Assembly (NCBI GenBank): GCA_900239685.1 | Contig: OENT01000586.1 | Coordinates: 1 to 64,000 of the forward strand | Direction of reading: 5' to 3' | Length of the DNA: 64,000 nt | Source of the DNA: Rotaria macrura | Lineage: Eukaryota > Rotifera > Eurotatoria > Philodinida > Philodinidae | In this document: positions 1 through 12,625 of the stretch, one piece after another | How positions within the stretch are numbered: the stretch's first letter is position 1 | How the letters are laid out: each line of letters opens with the position of its first letter | Translations under genes and position numbers: made by a program | The notes under the pieces: model-generated | Database searches by the model: none | What the model saw: only the letters and a program-made list of their open reading frames with translations | Told to the model about the DNA's origin: nothing

Positions 1-1000
1 ACCACGTTTACAAAACCGATTGCATGAGATCAGAGAAAACTTCAATGTCGAATAGGACTATCCAAATGTAATTTAACTTTGATTTCATATCTACGAATTC
101 GTTCTTTACCTATTTGATTATTACGTAATTAAGATCAATGTTCAGTCCCGACGAAGTCATTCGTCAGAATCTCTTCCTTATTAGATTGCCATTGATGATA
201 TAAACTATCATCGATATCCAATGTGGTATTCCATGTTTCTCTCACACTGTTCACTCATCAATTCATGGCATTGCGAAACAATAACCAATGAAAACGGCAA
301 CAACGTTGTTCCGGATGTCGATTAGTGATTCAATTGCAAGTCAATATTAAGTAATTGTTCATCTAATATTTTTGATATGTTTTTCAATCGAGAGGCATCC
401 CATTTGTCTTATGTTCGACTGTTAAGAGAATATGAAAGTCTACATCAAATACATATAAAACTAATTGAGAAGAAAAAAAACGAATCATTCGATGTATCAG
501 CTGTCGACAAATGTATTTTGTTTTGTCGTTCATTACCTATCGATAATTCGAGCGTGCGGGTGTGGGTGTATGAACAATCTCTTCGTTACACGCACAAGTC
601 AAAGTTACAGAAGCACACGCATCCAACCATACCATCGTCCACATCCACACTTTCCACCTTGCTGTATACGGTCTTGTTGACGTATCGTTTATCGCTCCTT
701 GGTAGCTTCTCCGTAAGCGTTCTACAACCTGTACATTCATATTCTGTAAACCGATGCTCGTAAACGAAATTCTACAGAGTGCCGTAAACACGCCATTTAG
801 TATTCGTTTAACGCCGTCGACAGACTGTTCTGTACGATCTGGGAAACTACGCCCATCTATTAACCATGAGAACCTCGAAAATTTTGAAATCGAAATTTCA
901 AACATTGAACGATTCACGGTAATTAATTTTTCTCGATTCGTTTTCTTTTATAAGTCGAAAGATTTGATCTAATTCAGACTGAACTAAGTTCGATCGCTGA
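1..1000. other. Unassigned left edge with weak coding-like remnants
   Basis: The first 51 bases can be read on the plus strand as a short charged, helix-like tail ending in a stop, which could be the 3' end of a gene cut by the window edge. Between 760 and 915 there is an open plus-strand stretch with protein-like composition that runs up to a possible GTAATT donor, but I cannot match it to a family. The other open frames here are short and look accidental. Nothing in this stretch can be called a gene with confidence. Confidence 0.25.
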
Positions 1001-1014
1001 AGTATCACGCTCTG

Positions 1015-1488
1015 TTGCTGGAGCTGATCGGCGTCGTCGATGACTCGAGTCGAAAGCCTCTAGCGATAATAAATGAAGAATCAGTTCCTCTTTCATCCGA
1101 TCGATCCATGTTGAATCAAGTGTCGAACAAACTTCGACGAATGATACATCGATTCATTTTTCTTCTCCTGTTCGTTGTTTCAAAATTCGATTACTTTTCT
1201 GTTATTTGTTTCCTCATTTATCCGGTTCAAGGAAACAAACTCGCCGAACGTTAAAACAACGAGATCGGACCATGTAATGTTTGTTCATATGTAGACGTAT
1301 TCAAAGAAGCTTTTAATCAACCCAAATCTTGTTTGAATGACGACGAGGTCTATACATTAGCATCGCAAATCGACACGAAAACGGATGGAACCATTGATTT
1401 CAATTATTTTCTTCAACAATACATTAAAAATACCAATACTTGCTCATGGTTTTCGTTTTCATATCGATTTTCATTTCTAATTTGACTT
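1015..1488 (+). pseudogene. Possible decayed gene with an EF-hand-like remnant
   Basis: From 1291 the plus strand reads an open stretch of about 60 codons containing a calcium-loop-like motif (DTKTDGTIDFNYF), with acidic residues at loop positions 1, 5 and 9 and a hydrophobic position 8, as in canonical EF-hands. It is preceded by a helix-like FKEAF segment. Upstream, 1015-1254 is open but has no ATG start, and its first 40 codons (NEESVPLSSDRSML) faintly resemble a motor-protein head; I regard that as unproven. No complete gene model can be built, because the pieces lie in different frames without good splice sites between them. It may be a fragment or a decayed copy. Confidence 0.25.
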
Positions 1489-1864
1489 ATTTTCTTAGAA
1501 GAACAGGGCTTTATCTCAATTAACAACTACGGTCATTTCGATTTAACTCTTGTCGATTTATTTCAATAAAAAAACGGCAACGATAGGCTGATTCTCTTCG
1601 CTCAATCTTATCCTTCTCACCGCAGATCGATCGATTCAACGTAAAGAGAGGACAACAGAAAGTAGGGCAGGATTGATCGGTTTTCATTTCAATTTGACAT
1701 TGACTAATCGAATCTCCGTGATGAAAACAAATGAAAAGAGAAGTTCTCCAAGGATGATGGGCATGAACGATGGCCTCTCACTTCCAAGCAAATAATTTAA
1801 CTCGGAGAAACAAAGATTGAGAAAATATATTTCTCTCATCATCGAGTTTGAGTTCGGTGTCTTC

Positions 1865-2084
1865 TATAAAAGACGAATGAAATTGAAGGAGAGAACGATG
1901 CTCGAACTTTGTGTATCGACATAAGGATCTCTCGACGATCATCATCATTCAAGAATGAAATGTTTGGTCGTTGTCACTATCTCGGTAAATAATCGAAAAA
2001 ACAATCGAAAACAATTTCAATCGCAGAATTTGTTCTTGCTCATAATCAACGATCGATGTCTCGTACCCTAGTTACACAAAAAAA
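1865..2084 (+). other. TATA box and possible tiny secreted-peptide gene
   Basis: A strong TATA-like box (TATAAAAG, 1865-1872) lies about 90 bases before an ATG at 1955. The ATG opens a hydrophobic, signal-like start (MKCLVVVTIS) followed directly by a GTAAAT donor. The next acceptor (TCGCAG) gives only a 14-residue continuation before a stop. The layout copies that of the better supported peptide gene at 15040, but the product would be only about 24 residues. It could be a real micro-peptide gene, a first exon whose other exons I missed, or a dead gene. Confidence 0.2.
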
Positions 2085-2549
2085 CATGTCCGCACGTATC
2101 TATTGTTAATTCAACTCGTATAAGTAAGTTCGCTGATCATGCTTTGGAAAAAGTTCTTCGAAATCGATCGATCGAAATACATCATTCAATGCATTTTTTG
2201 CGCTGATTACCAATTTAGCATTTATTTTTGAGAAAAAAATTGCATCCAAAACAGGGCTTCAAACTTTTCAACGCAAAGCGTTTTTTGAAAAATGCCGATA
2301 AACCAACCATTTGATAGAGACTTTATTTCTTTACAAAATGGTCTGTTTACTTCAAATCGCTGTTCCTCTAGAAAACTGCTACGTTCTTGTATAGTTTGCG
2401 ACTTATTGTGTCCACATTCAACTTCGGATTCACAATAGCAACTCGGGCTTTTTGTAAAATGCTCATAGGTAAAGAGAAGATCAATGATCAGGCGACATCA
2501 TGTAGATTTGAGCACGATCAGCGTTAAAAAATTCAGGCAAGTCAATATT

Positions 2550-2815
2550 CTTCCCACAATAAACAAGTGAAGCGACAATTGAAAAGACAACACGAAAGAA
2601 AATCTCGAGCTCAATCCGTTCAATTGAGTCGAATTTCATTTCATGAAAGAAAACCTAACTTCTCATCAATAGGGTTTTGCTGTCTGTCCTTGTCTTGCAG
2701 TTCAACGATTTATTCGATTGATCGACATCAACATGTTCATTTTTGTCAGCTGCTCAACGATGAAAAACGAAGTTAAACTTTTCATCATTCGATTCGTTAA
2801 CACCGACGGTGAATG
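2550..2815 (+). other. Coding-like remnant, unidentified
   Basis: This is a plus-strand open stretch rich in K, R and Q (KRQLKRQHERKSR) with codon usage like that of real exons. A pyrimidine-rich acceptor-like site precedes a second open piece ending at 2814. I cannot recognise the protein or link it to a start codon. Because a degenerate TIM44 copy lies just to the right on the other strand, this may be another broken gene fragment. Confidence 0.2.
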
Positions 2816-3027
2816 AAGGAAGTCAACATTGTTAAATTCATTGATTTTCGTCTCTTCATCATATCATAATGATGCAATTTTACTGCATCAGGAAACTTAT
2901 GATCGCCTCGATGAAACAGGACATCTATTCTGCAAATCGACGACAATTAACGATTCATCTCATTGAAATGCGATTTTAAATGTTAGAAATGAAAGTTGAA
3001 TTAAGATTTATTTTATCTATAAATGTT

Positions 3028-3880
3028 TATCAATGGTAGTCAATCGATGAAATGTGAATATAAAGGCGTGAGCCTGACAGACTTTATCTTTTTTGACAGT
3101 ATCTGTAATTGTTCGTTTTCTTAAAACAGCCGTTGGTCGATAACCTAATGGTCGAGTTAGTGTGGTTTCATCGCCAATTTCTTGTTTTATTGCCGCTAAT
3201 TGATTTTGAATAAACAATCAAAAGAAGTTCATATCATTGTTCGCAGATCGGAATCGTTTAATAAAAGCAAAAGAAATTATTTGAGAAACGTTTTTGAAAG
3301 CATTTGTATCTATTATTTGTTTAATTGTTTCCGATATTATCTCTGGCGCTTTTTGTGCTTGTTTGCCCAATTCATAGCCAATGTCGGATGCTTGTTTAAT
3401 GACATCACTCTAGAAGTATGAATAAGAGATGACTAACGATCAATTTATCGTCAGACCTCTTGCAGTTTATCTCCGAAATCACCGATCAGCTCTCGAATGA
3501 CAGTTGAACTTTTCATCGTTTCGCACTCTAAGGCTTTCTTCAAATGACAAAATCGACAGTCAAGCCATCCCCTTAGATATCGATGAAGATAAAGCTCACG
3601 GATTTATTTCGAGCTTCTTCCTAAGCATCGCTGTCTTCGAGTTTCTTGGCCGAATCTCGACATTTTTTAATATTATCCAAACCAAATCGATCGATTTTTA
3701 TTTGAAACGTTTTTCCTGATTGCACTGTTTTCTTGTCTCACCTTGATTTCCTTATTATAAGTCAATCCGTGTTTTATGTAGCCGATCAATGAGCCGAAGA
3801 ATCCGTTTGGTTGAGACGCATTTCTTCGGATCTTGACATATCAGGAGACAGAGACGAAGGTATTTCATTTTATTCAAGGG
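3028..3880 (-). pseudogene. TIM44 pseudogene, unprocessed and truncated
   Basis: Read on the minus strand, successive exon-like pieces match the N-terminal half of TIM44, the matrix-side scaffold that tethers mtHsp70 to the TIM23 import channel. They are a GFFGSLIGYIKHGLTYNKEI segment, then DNIKKCRDSAKKLEDSDA, then a TMKSSTVIREL piece, a DVIKQASDIGYELGKQAQKA helix and the GYRPTAVLRKRT segment. The pieces are separated by recognisable short introns, so this is a duplicated genomic copy and not a retrocopy. In-frame stops follow SDA and occur again about 20 codons later, the first exon reads in another frame than GFFG, and the whole C-terminal membrane-binding TIM44 domain is missing. It is almost certainly non-functional. 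Family assignment rests on recalled TIM44 sequence. Confidence 0.6.
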
Positions 3881-4280
3881 AATCGAAATCTCCTGGTACC
3901 GGTATGATTATCCGACTATGATAAACGAAACATATCAGTGCTCCACTTCAATGAGATTTGCTTTTTGTTTGTACGGGTTCATTAAATTATCCAACGATCT
4001 ATTCGATGTCTGCTAACTTGAAAATGACTAATAGATTGTTGACGTTGAACCAATGATTTCTTCGATGAAAAAAGCTCAAAAAAGTAAATTTTAATTAAAA
4101 CATTCATCTGTTTCTTTTTCATCCATGAAGCAATCTATACATACGATACGATTCCATTCGATGGACATTGATAACGAATTCTACTTAAAAGTTTAAATTA
4201 GTGTTCTTAATGAAAGAGTGTATCCAGCAAAAAAAAATGTACGGTACCCTAATGAAACAGAATTTACAGATTGTTTTATA

Positions 4281-4639
4281 CCCAGTGAAAAATGTTCGGT
4301 GAAAATAATCGAATTCTTCTGCAACAAAATCAAAATTGAAATCGATTGATAATTTTGATTATCTTAGATCATGGCTTAACCATTACTTAATATTGTTACT
4401 TATTCAGTATGAAATTTTCGGATTAAAATTGATTATTCCGCAGGATAATCAGGATTTAAAATCGATTGATAATTTAGATTATCCTGCGGAATAATCAATT
4501 TTAATCCGAAAATTTCATACTGAATAAGTAACAATATTAAGTAATGGTTAAGCCATGATCTAAGATAATCAAAATTATCAATCGATTTTGATTTTGTTGC
4601 AGAAGAATTCGAATATTTTCACTGAAAATTTTTCACTGG
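4281..4639. repeat. Long inverted repeat (hairpin, arms about 165 bp)
   Basis: The sequence from about 4281 to 4449 reappears almost perfectly in reverse complement from about 4480 to 4639, leaving a spacer of about 30 bp. The arm ends read CCCAGTGAAAAA on the left and the complementary TTTTTCACTGG on the right. There are only a few mismatches and one small indel near the outer ends. Fold-back MITEs look like this, as do recent palindromic rearrangements. I see no clear target-site duplication at the arm ends. Confidence 0.85.
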
Positions 4640-5010
4640 TTACGCTGCAAAAAACAGTGTGTATGCTGTACACACGGAGGTTTCATTGTACACTTTGTTT
4701 CGAACCTTTATGCTTTGAAGAAATTTATCTATTGGGTATGGTCAAGCTGTCGATGAATCAGAGTGCTTGGTAAATGTGTTAGTTGATAACTTTCATTCGG
4801 CGAGATCTCTTTTTCTTTTGTGATTTAAAAGCATTTTACTCTTATGTAATTATTATAAATCTTCAGGCGCTTATTAAACTGAAATATGAAATAAAAGTTT
4901 TATTTTGTGACAAGACACCATTTTTACGCTTCTCATACACTTTGTACACCTTGCTCTACAAAACAGTGTGTACTTATACATGGTGTTCTTTAAAACAAAG
5001 TGTAGCCGGG
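4640..5010. repeat. Recurring ACAGTGTGTA / TACACTTTGTTT motifs
   Basis: The motif pair AAACAGTGTGTA and TACACTTTGTTT occurs at about 4651-4705. It recurs at about 4935-5005, where one motif is reversed (AAAACAAAGTGTA). This places two related blocks about 300 bp apart, next to the big hairpin. They may be ends of a small non-autonomous element or duplicated pieces of one. Exact borders cannot be set. Confidence 0.35.
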
Positions 5011-5059
5011 CATCCTATTTCAGATTCCTATTAAGAACATTGCTGCCTATACAGTAGAC

Positions 5060-6560
5060 ACCAGTTGCCTAATTGATGATGAAACTCATGAGAACTAACA
5101 TTGTTATTAAATTTCAAATATTCATCTCTGATCTTCAATCCCATTTCATCGATGGATCATACGAAAAAAGAAATTCATTAAAATAATAATGAATCATACT
5201 AAATTGATCAACAGAACATGTCAAATAATTGAACGAAAAAGAGAGGTGAATCAGAGGTCCAAACAAGCGTTCTTTTCATCGGCCTGGCTTGTCTGTTGAA
5301 GTCTGTGAACTTCTTTTTAACATTTTGATATGAGAACAATCATTGAGTATGAGTGGAGAATTGTTCTTCTGAGAAAACAAGGAAGTTACGCATATCATAA
5401 TAGCATGATTAAGCAAAAGATCTATTGATTAAATGCAGTATGCAACTGTTGTGTAACTTAGAAAAAACTGTTCATCTGTGAAAACAGTATAAATATAAAC
5501 CCGAAACATAAGATTTCGTAAACGCTTTATGTAAACTTTCAATACGAAGCAGCTAAAAACTGCGAAATGTAACTTACCGTAACCAATAAATAAACTAAAT
5601 TCATCAATACACAATGAGCAGTGTCAGGGGTGCCTCGAAACAGCCAACATTAGGAGAGGGCAACATCCTCGAGTCCCCCTCCCCCATGAGCAGTGTAGTC
5701 ACAATCTAGTAATAGTCATGATTGTGCTCAGTTATTTAGTGAAAATTTACAAAAGAACATGACAGACAAGGTGGTCTGTCTAATTTAAGCAGCTTGCATA
5801 ACCTGTGACAAGTTCTAAAACCAAGTTCTTTGCCTGTCCCAGGTAAGTAGACTTACAGGCACTGCTGGAACCTCTGAGGTGAATATCTCTGTCGCTGTTC
5901 AAGTGATGGACTTGAACTTGTTATAGTGTCTGACGAATAGAATGCAAATAACCTATTCCAACGAATGTCAACGCAGTTGAAATAAATGATCGTTATTTCT
6001 TGAAGACATGCGCTTTCGAAACTAGCAGACTTCTCAACTAACATGCGTAGGAATTTCATCTAGAAAATACTTCTTCACAAAAATATTCGTCTTTTAAAAC
6101 TATCTCTAACATAAGTTATTCATTACATTGGCTTGTGCTCAGTTAAGATTTCTCTAAAGTATAGTTTCGATCAATATGAAATGAAATCAGAACAACATAA
6201 CGTTAAGCGCTTGAATAATTAAAGATCTATTCAAATTTCTTTTTCATTAGAACTTTTCGAACACTATGTATTTTGTACTAATATTCTCGTAGAATACATT
6301 TGTGTTCTCGTCTGACAAATGGATAGAACCCAATGAGTAAAATATGAGATCTTGAACAAAAAAGAACTTGTAACCGATGGTACAACTTGCGTCTAATATT
6401 TAATAGACAATTTATTTTATTTATCATTTGTTAATCATTTCCTAATACATCAACATTTAGATAACAATGGAATTAAATTTATTCAAGGATATATTAATGA
6501 ATGCACAAAAAACCAAAAGAATAAATACTATAGTGATGAATAAAAATTATAGAAATATAA
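5060..6560. other. Gene-free stretch left of spermidine synthase
   Basis: Apart from the 61-bp insert, this interval shows only short accidental open frames and AT-rich sequence. It probably contains the 3' end of the spermidine synthase transcript. I see no conserved coding, RNA gene or clear repeat. Confidence 0.4.
5614..5696. mobile_element. 61-bp insert flanked by 11-bp direct repeats
   Basis: The 11-mer ATGAGCAGTGT occurs at 5614-5624 and again at 5686-5696. The 61 bases between them start CAGGGGTGCC and end in CCCCCTCCCCC, and the two ends are partly inverted (GGGGTGCCTCGA against GGGGGACTCGAGG). This is what a very small terminal-inverted-repeat element with a target-site duplication would look like. 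The superfamily is unclear, because part of the 11-bp repeat could belong to the element. Confidence 0.5.
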
Positions 6561-6587
6561 CCAATACCCAAGAACAAAAAAATTCGC

Positions 6588-7828
<1,241 letters not shown>

Positions 7829-10800
7829 ATAAGATGTTAAAATGGAAACTGTTATTTTTCTTTCCTTTAAATCTAATCGATCGATCTATAAATATCAACG
7901 AATGTGTGTCTAATTGAGAACATCAATTATTTTGCATTCTAGTCAACTCGATACTATTCTATTTACTATTTCATGCATGTTCTTTGTTACCGATACCTCG
8001 ACGATGTGTATGTCACAATGCACATTGTTTCTCTTGAAGATTTTCATGCAGTTCTATTTGTTACGGTAAAATAAAGCTCTCTTACTTTCCTTGTGTTATC
8101 GAATAATTGATCATAAATAGAAATCATGTTAATCAATAGAAAAAAAAACAAGTCATTTTCAAACTATGATGATTGAGCCGAAAAGAAAAATGAGCTCTAT
8201 CATATCGTTAAGCACGAGTTCCGTTCTCTTCTTCTGTATTGAATGTAAAGATTGCGGTTCGTTTATTTCTTTTTTTCTTCTTAGAGTTAGTCGAAGAAAA
8301 GGAAGTGAGCTTTATAGAATAAGACGAGAGACTGTGATCGCTCAGCTGCCTGCACGTATTCATGATTCTTTTTTTTTTATTTCTGAATACCACTTGTCGT
8401 CTTCGTTCTTTCTTTTAGTCTTTCCTCCTTGGATTTGATACCGTTGTGTGTTGCAAGTGTTTTCTTAGCTAATGTTTATTAGATCTTGTACATTCATTTC
8501 AAGAACAAAAGATATTGATCTATTAATAACGATTTTTAGTATTGATTGAACATAAGAAACAAAAGACCTGAATATTTCATTCGAGTACATACATAAATTT
8601 TACATTTCCGATTACTTAATTACTCTAGGAAGTGCATGACCGATACAGTGCATGACAGAAAGCATTATTAGATTTGTAGAGTTTTTTTTTTGAACAAATC
8701 ATTAAATACTTCAACATTTCTATATTTTTTTTCCATCATTTTCTTTTGCATGTGTAAGGAACACTTGCAGTAACCACTAAATTATCCAATATCTTTCTAT
8801 GTCAATGAACGATACGATAAGTACTGCAAATGTTGATGGATGTCCTTCATTGGTTCTCGGTGAATGTTTACGAGAAAAAAAATCATGCTCAAACTCTCAA
8901 TCTTTACATAATATATGAGAAAAAAAAACGTCTATTACAATGTAGACAATGTATCGTGCAACGAGTATGACACGAGAAAATAGATCAGTTTTAGTTCGAT
9001 TTCTATTGCTGATCGACTACCAGCAGTCATGAAATGTGTTTGTATGACAAATGGGAATATTATTTCGTTAAAGTGTTGTATCACACTCATGATAATATCA
9101 AATTTTCATATAAGTACATGTGACCTTCATCCCTTTCTTCCATACTAGCAATATCTTGACATTCTCATTTTTAGAAATGTTGACATGTAGAAAGTTTCCA
9201 AACATGATATGGTTAGAATCGATGCGAATTCTACACGTCTATGATATAGGCTTTTCTGTATTGTTCAAAGAATTTTCCATTGAGATAAGTCAACAGAACT
9301 TGTGTATCGATCATCATCCTGAGCACTTCATATGTTTTACCATTTTCAATATTACATCTTCAAAAGATAAATGTGAACATAGATGAACAGATGACTAAAA
9401 CACGCACCTGTTCACATCGTGTCAAAAATGATGAATGGATTTTTAGTTGAATTTTTTCGATAGTTTTCTTTTTTTTTGTTTCATACAAGAGTTGATAGAG
9501 ATTAAATTTATCGAGTTTTTCATTCATTTGACTTGTACGAGTAGCAGCAACAACAGCACAATCTCTCCAATTAACTCAAGTAGTAATGCCGAGCAAACAT
9601 TTAGCTTTATGTATCGGTGATATGACATAAATTCATGTAATATCTATCGTCAAAGATCAACGATATCTCAAAAGTTTGCATATCGGATATATCCAATCGA
9701 TTAATCTGATTTGTCAATAGAATTTTGTCAAGTTCCAAAGGCATGCAGAATTATTATTTGTGTTGAAAAGAATAAACTTAAATATTAAACGTTCGATTAT
9801 TGTTCTACGTCGATGCACACTTGAATTCAATTTAATCAATGATAAATTAAATGAATCTACCTATTGGATATAACAAACACAATCGAAACAAAAGCCAATC
9901 GACTGCGAGTTAATTATATGTTTTTTTTTGTTTCCTGACAATGTCTATACGTAATACATTTTTTATTCATTTGGTATGACAGTATTAGAGACATGACAAT
10001 TTGTATGAATGATATTTGGTACAGTCAATTAACTAGATTATATGAAAGGAAATAATAATACTTAATCTAAATAAATATGTGATAAACATATAAATTAATT
10101 CCATGTTTCTAATAAATAAATGATTAGGAAAACATAAGGCAGAGAAGAAAGGCAAAATAACTGTTTTTTTTTTCGATTGAACATAAAGTTAATGATAATG
10201 ATCAACATCTGCTTGCATATATAATTTTTGATCATTCTATCTATAAGAACGAGAGATGATGAGGAAACAGAAAACGCGAGATATCATTTGTCATAAAACA
10301 CTGTATTTTCATATTGAGTGTTAATTCGTCTATTGTATTCAATTACTAACATGACAAGTAACTGTTTTGTGTCAAATAATTCTCAATGGGAATAAGTTAG
10401 CTGATAGATTTATCGAAAGTGAAAATACGTCTTTCTATTTTCTCTCGTAGAGCAATAAAATTCATTCTAAAAGGCGTGTCTATTTTTAATTTATTGTCGG
10501 ACGACATTAAATGACTTTTATCTTCTGTCAAACTCAACGTTCCTTTTTGTTTTTTTTCATATAACGAAAAAAAATTGAAGAGATTAACGATATAATGTGA
10601 CTAGTAAGAATTGTCAGGGGAGAAGACAAAAAAAAATATCTATACGAGAGAAAATCAAGGTGTATATAATGCTATCTGTTTCACATTCATTAACAATTCA
10701 CGAGTCAATTATGTTCTATGTCAATGTGTTGATTATCGAATTAATTTGTCACACATATATAGTAGCTGTTATTCATCTCATTTCTATTATCATATTCATT

Positions 10801-10833
10801 CTCATTTTGACAACGATCATCATCATCATCATC
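7829..10833. other. Intergenic: between spermidine synthase and Gsx
   Basis: This 3-kb stretch lies between the divergently oriented spermidine synthase and Gsx genes and should hold the promoters of both. It is AT-rich with many T runs. A short Ser/Asn/Gln-rich open piece near 9540-9625 could be read as disordered protein, but it has no start codon or partner exon. I found no repeat or RNA gene. The long upstream space fits a developmental gene with distal regulation, which is inference only. Confidence 0.4.
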
Positions 10834-11440
10834 ATGCTTGCAAACAACAAGCCATTTTCTATTGAGTATTTAATAGCCAGCAAATCTACGGCACCACCAA
10901 TATCGTCATCATCATCATCATCATCATCAATACCATTAGTATCAACATCACCTTCGTCACATTTATTTTTTCTTCACTCACAATTCTTTAAAACAAATAA
11001 TGATGAACATAGTGAAACAAAAGCTAAAACAACAATTATTTCATCACCATCACAAACATTATCGACAACATTTCAACAGTTACCGTTCGAATTAAAACGT
11101 ATGCGTACTGCATTTACTAGTATACAATTACTTGAATTAGAAAGAGAATTTGCTTCAAGTATGTACCTATCACGATTACGACGAATTGAAATAGCTGCTT
11201 GTCTTGGTTTAACTGAAAAACAAGTTAAAGTAAGCAGTTTATTTATTTGCTTTTTCAGTCATTTAACTTTTTCTAAATTATGATTAGATTTGGTTTCAAA
11301 ATCGTCGTGTTAAATATAAAAAAGAAGGAATATTACCAACATATGAAAAGAAAAGTTCAGTGAAGTTATTGCGAACATGTCACGGAAATCAACATAAAAG
11401 ATCCAATGAACAATGTAAAGAAGAACAAAAACTAAACTAA
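10834..11440 (+). CDS. GSX: Gsx-type ParaHox homeobox transcription factor
   Basis: This is a sequence-specific DNA-binding repressor of the ParaHox class, used in other animals for neural patterning. Two exons (10834-11229 and 11288-11440) give 182 residues. The homeodomain starts [19 protein letters not shown], continues [20 protein letters not shown] and ends [14 protein letters not shown], which is close to Gsx/ind and clearly unlike Xlox or Cdx. A 58-nt phase-0 intron splits it just before IWFQNRR. Near the N-terminus FSIEYLI is an eh1-like, Groucho-binding motif, so I chose the ATG at 10834. The frame stays open upstream but becomes a poly-isoleucine run with no ATG context and is not believable. 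A serine run (ATC-type repeats) follows the eh1 motif. A basic tail of about 37 residues follows the homeodomain. An AATAAA lies at 11515. Confidence 0.9.
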
Positions 11441-11514
11441 CCAATAATATATATATTTGAATGTATATGAAACAATTTTCTTGTTTGTATTTAAATTATG
11501 TTTCAGTATAGTAC

Positions 11515-11520
11515 AATAAA
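11515..11520 (+). terminator. Poly(A) signal of the Gsx gene
   Basis: AATAAA lies 75 bases after the Gsx stop codon, in AT-rich sequence and a plausible position for 3'-end formation. Confidence 0.55.
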
Positions 11521-11549
11521 AAGAAAAACAAGGCGCGAGCTTTATGGCA

Positions 11550-12610
11550 TTTTAAAAAACTTTCAAAATTTTCAATAAAGATCTCACTATTCGATATTAG
11601 ATTTAGTGATGACAGTGCGTACCTTTTAGAATGTTTGAAACAGTAGGAAGTTTAAGTTTTGTTTATTATAATGTATAGAATTTCACTTGATACCTGGGAG
11701 CTTTTTTTTTCTTTGAAAGTGTTCAATCGCTTTATGATGTTCACTAGTCAATGAACTGAATAATGATAGTTATTCATTTGACAATGGTGAATAACGACAC
11801 ACTTTCTCATTAAAATAACTAATTCAAATAATCAGAAGAATAATTCATCATACTACAACAAGAAAGACAATAATTATAGGATTCTTGTTCTTCTCTGTCG
11901 ATTACAAAATTCTGTATGAGATTTTAATAACTAGAATAATTAATTTGTGTATAGTTGTCGTTGTAGAATGATTATTCTCGAAAAGAGAAACAAACAAAAT
12001 AGGTAGCAGTACATGTTACCTTTTTCTATCAAGAAAAAATATAGAATGAGCACGTGTACATGCACGTGAATGTATGAGCAGATGTTTTCAATCAATAGAA
12101 GAGTAGAAAGATTTTAGTTACAGATCGATTTAAATATTTTATTATAAATAATTATACTTGCAAGAAATTGAGTAGAACATAATGAAGTTAAAATTATCGA
12201 TTAAAATAAAAAATTTGAAATCTTTGTGTATTATTGAATAGTATCAGATGATGAGATGGACACTATCATGTTTTCGAAATTGATATTAACAGCAATTCTC
12301 TTCGTTGTTCAAAATTGAAAATCTTCAACATGAATGTCGTCAGTAGATAAGAATTCTGACTTTACAGAATGCAAAAGAAGAATAGCAGTATATTCGGAGG
12401 GAACAGTTCTTTACTATTGATGATTGCAAATATCAAAAGTTAGAGCTTTCAGAAGCCTAAGTGCTGATCTTCTATTGGTTATCTAAACAAGTCATGTCAG
12501 TGACAAAAAGCGATCTAGATTTAATAGAAATTCTCGTCATTCGATAAATCGAAGAATAGATTTATTTTCTTGTTCTTTATGGAAAACACAATTAAATATT
12601 TTTTTCATAA
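11550..12610. other. Intergenic between Gsx and the PHF24-like gene
   Basis: The two genes converge here, so their 3' ends face each other. The sequence is AT-rich with no convincing coding stretch, repeat or RNA gene. Confidence 0.4.
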
Positions 12611-12625
12611 TTATGTGTATAACTA

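Noticed and set aside
377-917. Overlapping open frames on both strands near the left edge
   Set aside because: Composition is not protein-like, several lack ATG starts, and no splice partners or motifs are seen.
8166-8438. 90-codon plus-strand frame upstream of spermidine synthase
   Set aside because: Dominated by S and F from T-rich sequence, with no motif, and it overlaps a similar open frame on the other strand.
10597-10833. N-terminal extension of the Gsx frame
   Set aside because: It has no good ATG context and becomes a run of isoleucines from ATC/ATT repeats. The eh1-containing start at 10834 fits the family better.
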